A stretch of 64,000 bases of DNA, taken from positions 558,001-622,000 of the forward strand of contig NW_017265158.1 in NCBI RefSeq assembly GCF_001638985.1. The letters are read 5' to 3'. The position numbers and the translations under genes are program-made. The notes under the pieces are model-generated. The model had not been told where the DNA came from. It was given only the letters and a program-made list of their open reading frames with translations, and made no database searches. Of the stretch, positions 58,331-64,000 are shown piece after piece (positions within the stretch are counted from its first letter, which is position 1; the number at the start of each line of letters is the position of its first letter). This stretch comes from Phycomyces blakesleeanus NRRL 1555(-). Its lineage: Eukaryota > Mucoromycota > Mucoromycetes > Mucorales > Phycomycetaceae.

Positions 58331-58660
58331 GATTATAGAAATTTTATTAATTGGAATTTATTCTTTTGAAGTATGAGTAAGAATAGAGATATTTGCTTTC
58401 AAGTCTGAACTCTTTTATAATGATTAACTTGAAGACAATAATGGTGCAGTAACTTGAATATAAGCTCAGAAGAAAAAAGTAAAACATATATATATCATGT
58501 TGTCATGTAAGCACGGTAAGCAAAATTGATATTCACTGAAACCAACGCAATAGATTTAATCTATATTGCTATGAAACTAATAATAGATAATCGAATTTTT
58601 TTTCCTTATATCTTATTTTCACAACAACATCTTTTTTCTCAGGTAAACAATATTCGCAAT
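58331..58660. other. AT-rich spacer between opposing transposon genes
   Basis: Contains short TA repeats at 58486-58497 and splice-like CAG sites; no independent gene seen. Confidence 0.4.
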
Positions 58661-59230
58661 ATGAATAACACAGATAACATCATTGAATCTTTACTTCTAG
58701 CCATTCAGCTTCAGTTATCTGTCTTATGTGCTAACCAAGAACAAATGAAGATGGATATTAACAGCCTTGGAAATGAAATAATAATCAAATGATCTCCAAA
58801 GCAAAATCTCTCTTTGTTTATTAATGTAAGTTCAACTCAAAACAGTATTGCTGAAAACTAACTTTAACTTCAATAGACTTCAAGTAGGTTTATTTTCAAA
58901 CCTGTGATCAACATTTGTAATGTCACTTTAGAACATGTTTACCAAATGATGAGTCAACATCTTGGAATCAAGGTTACAGCATCCAAAAAAGCAACACTCA
59001 GGACCTGTACGAAACTTGTATGTAACGAGTTAGCCACCCTTCCTTCTGTACAAGCTTTTGGCCCTCGTCCTAGTTGGGGGTCCATATCTTAATGTGATCA
59101 AACAATGATTTGCAATAAACATGCAAACATGCTTAAGAGGGTTGGTGTAAATTTCGCCAGATGCCATCAAAATTGGGCATCCATTGCAAGAGTCAGTTAT
59201 CTCTGGAAAGATCATCAAAGGAGACAATTG
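58661..59230 (+). pseudogene. Short transposon-associated ORF, interrupted (unknown family)
   Basis: ATG 58661 opens MNNTDNIIESLLLAIQLQLS with CANQEQMKMDINSLGNE, ending near 58790. A second open block from about 58885 reads VTLEHVYQMMSQHLGIKVTA, VCNELATLPSVQAFGPRPSW and GSIS, then a TAA at 59089. The same frame goes on with NKHANMLKRVGVNFARCHQ and NWASIARVSYLWKDHQRRQ to 59230. The continuation past TAA has normal amino-acid composition, implying one nonsense change. The joining of the two blocks by splicing is plausible but no firm donor was found. It lies between two Tnp2-like transposase relics and may be an accessory gene of one of them. Family not recognised. Confidence 0.45.
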
Positions 59231-61381
59231 TAAGTAACTATCTGCTGCAGCGTAAAGTAGCATATTTAATGTTAAAAATATATGATGTATTTGACTGTCT
59301 ATGACTAATAAAAATGATGTATAAAATGTAATGTCTATCATAACAGCCAATAAAAGTGATATATAAAATGTAATTCTGTAATAATAACCAATAAAAACAA
59401 TAAATAAAAAATATATCCATTTGAGAAACCAATAAAAATGTATTTTTATAAAATACACTACAGTGCAATTATGTCTTATCCAATAAAAACAATGATTAAG
59501 CAAGAGATATTTAAAAGAATCCAAATTAAAAGAATAAGGAATTAGTAGTAACCAATGACATATAATAGATAACTTGGTCCTTAAGCCAAAAGTCGCGGTT
59601 TTAATATAAGTGCTCATTAAAACCCAGTCGATCTTATATTCTTCAAAAGTATCTGCTTTATAAAGGCCACAATAATGATAGAGTATATATGCATTGCAGG
59701 ATTTTTTATATGAACTTTGTTCTGATACTCTTTTAATTGTTCAAAAAGTCTTATAAAGCTTTTATCAAATGTCTTTAGAACTCTACCTTTGCATAGTAGT
59801 TTGTAACAGACATTGAGAGCTTCAAGAACAAGCTGAAAATTATGCCTCAACTGAGATGTGAAAAAGGAACCATAACATAGCATATAACAGACTTGAGTTA
59901 TACTTACTCAACGAAGCTTAATCTATTGAACTTTTCAGATTTTCTATGTCAGAGATTAAAAGTATTACCATGGTACTTGGCCTGGAATCAACCTGTCATA
60001 TTTCAAAAATAAGAGTCAACAACATCTTTGGCTATGCCATGTTGATATATTAATACAGTTCTTCTGAACGTCTTTTTGGCATGTCTCTTATTTTTGGAAT
60101 GGACCCAACGAATATATCAGCTGTTTTGAGAGGAATAGAAGACATAATATATGAGAAAATAAGATGGAGAATTCAGTTCAATACGCATCTTTTTCTGGTG
60201 CTTTTTTGGATATTTGTATCTCCCTTTAGTGGAATATTTTGAATAAAAAAGAGCTTATAATATAGAGATTTAGCATTACTGCATATCTTCTGTCTTCTTT
60301 ATAATAATAATAATAAAAATAATGGATCCTTTTGACAGATAATCATATATCTGAAAATGTAATTATTTTCAGTTAATTTCAGCCAAAGATTGACTTTAGA
60401 CCCTACCTCAAAAGGAAGTGTTTCAGATTTATGTTGCACAAAACACTTGATATAGTCATAATTTAAATCCCGTGTCCGAAGATGAAAATTTGTAGCCGAA
60501 GATCAATCTTAGGACTAAGAACCAAGTTATCTAATATTTCAACTATACTTAAAGAAGTTTTGTCTAATTGAAAGACAAATATTAGCAAAAGAAAAGGTTA
60601 TCAATATATTAATAGAATCTTAAAACTACTGATAAGCACAGATATATTAAAATGCATATGAACTCAGAGTTAGAAAAAAAGGGGAAGGACACAAAACGCG
60701 CCCTGGCTTCCCCTCCGGAACCACCTGTGAAACCACCTATAAAACTCCTATTTTTTGGCGTAGTGAATAAAAAGTGTCCCTTTTTATAAGCAAACACAAT
60801 CTGCTCTTGTCATTACGTCTTAGTTTCTTAAGGCTTTCTTCCTTTACTATATTTGGTTATTAGAGTGTATTTACTGCTTAACTAGTGTTGGTGTTACAAT
60901 TATGACATCAAGTCATAAATTGTACTTCTTTAGCTCTTAGCTATTCTTTTCTCTTTTACACTAGAGCTTTAGAACTTCCTACTAATTTAGCTCCATATCA
61001 CTCTGACACAGTTTACTCAGCAGTATGATATAATTATCTTAGCAATCTTTAAGATATTATCTACAGTACTAACTGTAATAATTATTGACCTGATTACTTA
61101 ATTGTTTATATATATTTTATACTGACAAGATGATATCACTGGAAAAACACCCCTGAATACACTAGTGCCAAAATAATTCAGTGATAGTGTATATGTAGAG
61201 TATATTCCATCTCAGCACCGCTTTTTGTGTTCAAATAAAAAAACTTGCTTTTACTATATTCTATTGGCTCGGATATAACAAGCAACAAAAGTTATTTTAT
61301 TTATTACTATAAAGTCTTTGTGAATAGATAAATGTAACACCTGTTTCCCTTTTATTTCATTTTTAAAAAAACACAAACGTC
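59231..61381. other. AT-rich region with a possible broken ORF
   Basis: Mostly non-coding. On the plus strand at 59948-60242 a frame from ATG reads MSEIKSITMVLGLESTCHIS and NNIFGYAMLIY, a TAA, then ERLFGMSLIFGMDPTNISAV and GIEDIIYEKIRWRIQF. It looks protein-like but has no assigned family. A GC-richer patch (60690-60730, CCCTCCGGAACCACC) stands out from the background. No RNA gene recognised. Confidence 0.35.
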
Positions 61382-64000
61382 ATGTCTTCTACTATCAAAC
61401 AAAACTTTGAAGAGTGCTATTGTACCAAGTGCATTAAAAATTATAATGGATACACCTTAGTGTCAAAGAGAACTGCCCAGCGTCATGGCAAGAAAGCAGC
61501 TTTAAAAGATGCTATCAGAAGTGAACTTGGTATGTCATTTATAATATAAAATTTGCATTTTTATATACTAATAGCTTTTATATTAAACACAGGTGCGTAG
61601 AGACATATAATAAATATTGATGCGGAGTATAAGACATTTTTATTTGGGTATCTAAAAAAACAACTTTCTTATTATATTCCATATTTGTAGCTATTGTAGT
61701 CCAAGAATCTGGATCCGTAGAAGTTCTTGCATGTCAGTCTGACTTTCCCATTTTGGATATCTCCCCTATATCAGTTGACTATGAGGTCGATGTTGATTTC
61801 AATGACATGGACTTTTAGTATGAGAGCAATGATAATGCTGAAGATACTGTTGATATTGATTTTGAAGAAGTTGACACTGAATGTTCATATGAAAGTCAAA
61901 AAAAATCTAAAAAAAAGTCAAAAAAATTAATATTTTCTTATATTTTTAAATAGACATGTTTTCAAACAGCAGTATGCCTGAGAATCCTGTACACAGATTC
62001 ATCGCAACATTCACTGTGCTATTTGCATCCTGCTATGTGGTCAACAAGGGTGCAGTTGTCTTGATTGAGTTCATCAACGAGCTCTTAAAGATTTACGAGC
62101 AGGACTTCCAGCTTCCCACGAGTCTGCCTGGTCTTCAGTGTATGACGGGATTCTGTGAGCTCTCCAAGGGGATAAGACGATTTGTGGCCTGCAAAGATTG
62201 CCATGCAACTTACAAAAAAATCAATCTGTTCCTCCTCACTGTGTCTTTGTAAAGACAGGTGCTTGTGCAGCTTGTAACTGTGAATTGATAAAGAAATCTT
62301 CGTCTGGTGCTTTGGTTCCCAAGCATAGTTTCCATTACCAGTCTATCAAAAATGCATTCAAGATTCTTTTTAATTGTCTAGGCTTCGAAGAAAAGATACA
62401 TCAATGGAATACAGAGCCAAAATTAGTGGACACAATGTGCGATGTATACAATGTTGCAGTTTGGAAAGAACTCAAAGATAGTAATGGTGCTTCGTTTGTT
62501 GAGCAGCCTTGTTTGCTGATGCTGACGCTCAATATTGACTGGTTCTAGCCATTCAATAAAGTTACATACTCTTGTGGTACAATCTACTTGGCCATTAATA
62601 ACTTGCCTCAAAGTGACCAGTTTAAAGCCGAGAACATAATCCTCATAGAACATATGCCTGGTCCCAAGGAGTCTAAAACTGATGAGATAAATAATTATCT
62701 TGAGCCAATGGTAGATGAGTTAATACAGCTGTATTGTGGGATAAGAATCCCAACATTCAAGTCTCCTGCTGGCGAAGTGATTCGTGCTGCATTGATGATG
62801 GTTGCCTGCAACATCCCAGCTGCCAGAAAGACCAGCAGATTTACTGTGCATAATAGCACTTGAGCATGCTTTAAGTGCAACCGTCATTTCACTTGCCTTG
62901 ACAGCACAAACAAGGTTGATTTCTGTGGATTGAAAGAGTCTGAGTGGTGTCATCGCAACTGTGAGAAGAATAGGCTGCATGCTGAGGAGTGGAAGAACGC
63001 AGTTACCATCTCAGAAAGGCAGCATCTAGAAATCAAAAATGATGTTCGATGGTCGCAGTTGCACCGCCTTGGATACTTTGATCTAGTATGTGGAACAATC
63101 ATTGATCTCATGCACAACCTATTCTTGAGGACAGCAAAAAGAATGATGGATCAGTGGATTGAACGTGGTGTTCTTGGAGACAGAGATTTCAACACCATGC
63201 AAAAGATAACTGATAAGATGATTGTATCAAGAGGATATACTGCATTGAAAAGCAAAATTGGCAAAAAATTTGTATTTATGAAAGTGGACAAGTGGAAGTT
63301 GTAGGTATTGGTATATTCTCCTATGGTGTTGAAGTCGGTGCTCTCATCCTTGCATTTCAATAACTGGGTTGATTTTGTCCATGCATGCCATCACCTTGTA
63401 AAGCCCAGCATTACTTTTGATGATATTAATACTGCCCATAGACATCTCGAAAAATTTTGTGAAAATGCAATGAAATTTACACCACCACAATCCTTACCTG
63501 TAATATGCACTTACACCTCCATATTCAAGAAACTATTCTCGATTTTGGACCAGTATATAGTTATTGGCTCTTTGCATTTGAGAGATACAATGGCCTACTC
63601 AAGAATATCAGCACAAATGGCAAGGACGGTTTTGAAGCCACATTTATGAGATGCTTTATTGAAGATATATACAAAAGTGATTTTGTTAATTCTGCTCTCA
63701 CATGTTCCACTCAAGCTCCCTTTCTTTCTGTTCTTTCCAAACTTGTCTGTTCATCCACACCTGTTCTTATCTTGCCATCTGTCTCCTCCACAATTGTTCA
63801 GCCACCGTTCGTTTTGCAAGCTTTTGTGGATTCTTCTGAAACTACCAGAATTCCTATCTTAGGCAACAAACCTCTCTCACCTACATCCTTCCCACTTTCA
63901 GTTAGTAAACCTTCTTCAATGGGTGATATTGATTATCCCCATTTGTTGGAATACTACAAACTCGCGTACCTCACTCCTGATTTCGTCCATTATCAAAATG
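61382..64000 (+). pseudogene. Second Tnp2-like transposase relic, runs off the right edge
   Basis: ATG 61382 begins MSSTIKQNFEECYCTKCIKN with YTLVSKRTAQRHGKKAAL, an intron-like gap, then an acidic stretch and a 61.95-63.3 kb core. Landmarks: LQCMTGFCELSKGIRRFVAC, TGACAACNCELIKKSSSGAL, then FHYQSIKNAFKILFNC, WFCGL-like zinc region ACFKCNRHFTCL, and the diagnostic DLMHNLFLRTAKRMMDQWI. A frame-shifted tail reads YNGLLKNISTNGKDGFEATF, then a Ser/Pro-rich stretch to the edge. Breaks: in-frame stops at 61816 (TAG), 62546 (TAG), 62861 (TGA) and 63302 (TAG). One frameshift occurs at an A7 run near 62213 and another near 63560. Domain order matches Tnp2-type transposases of EnSpm/CACTA- or Plavaka-like elements; which superfamily is not decided. 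Confidence 0.7.

Overview
The window is eukaryotic and fungal. It is AT-rich and holds compact protein-coding genes split by many short introns. The donors are mostly GTAAG/GTATG-like and several acceptors follow a TACTAAT-like branch site. Recognisable genes include MED18, ERG27, SEC72, GDA1, RPA12 and eIF2B epsilon, together with a GT71-type mannosyltransferase, GPI-anchored surface protein features and Mucoromycota-style transposon relics. These point to a filamentous Mucoromycota (Mucorales-like) fungus; the species is not determined. Some tracked frames start at TTG or GTG, so starts were re-chosen here at ATG or at splice sites. Exon coordinates were derived by hand, and for most genes the summed exons give an integral reading frame.

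Left third (1-25.5 kb): a coiled-coil gene runs off the left edge (-). It is followed by a small secreted peptide (+), MED18 (+) and 4-hydroxyphenylpyruvate dioxygenase (-). The MED18/HPPD junction is assembled twice around a 100-N gap, and one copy is a corrupted consensus. A gene-poor stretch (9.1-14.4 kb) carries a 173-bp tandem duplication, a 357-bp inverted-repeat element and a Helitron-helicase fragment. Then come a GPI-anchored glycoprotein, a five-exon small coiled-coil protein, a repeat-rich Glu/Ala/Val/Pro protein, a GT71-like mannosyltransferase, ERG27 and a TFIIB/BRF-like factor.

Middle (25.5-51 kb): a housekeeping block holds an eight-exon RNF212/Zip3-like RING protein (missed by simple ORF calling), RPA12, eIF2B epsilon, SEC72, an F-box protein, an FCP1-like domain fused to a very long Arg-Ser tail, GSK-3 kinase, GDA1-type nucleoside diphosphatase and a cytochrome P450. 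Two mobile relics sit among them: a Tc1/mariner remnant with head-to-head terminal repeats (39.0-39.6 kb), and a degenerate Fanzor (eukaryotic TnpB-like RNA-guided nuclease) gene at 42.5-44.4 kb.

Right fifth (51-64 kb): a transposon graveyard with a palindromic satellite of GGTGC-bearing units, a gag-like/RNase H chimera of DIRS type, and two large Tnp2-like transposase pseudogenes. All premature stops noted in these transposases are TAG or TGA, each one C:G-to-T:A transition from a sense codon. No rRNA gene, tRNA gene or CRISPR array was recognised.
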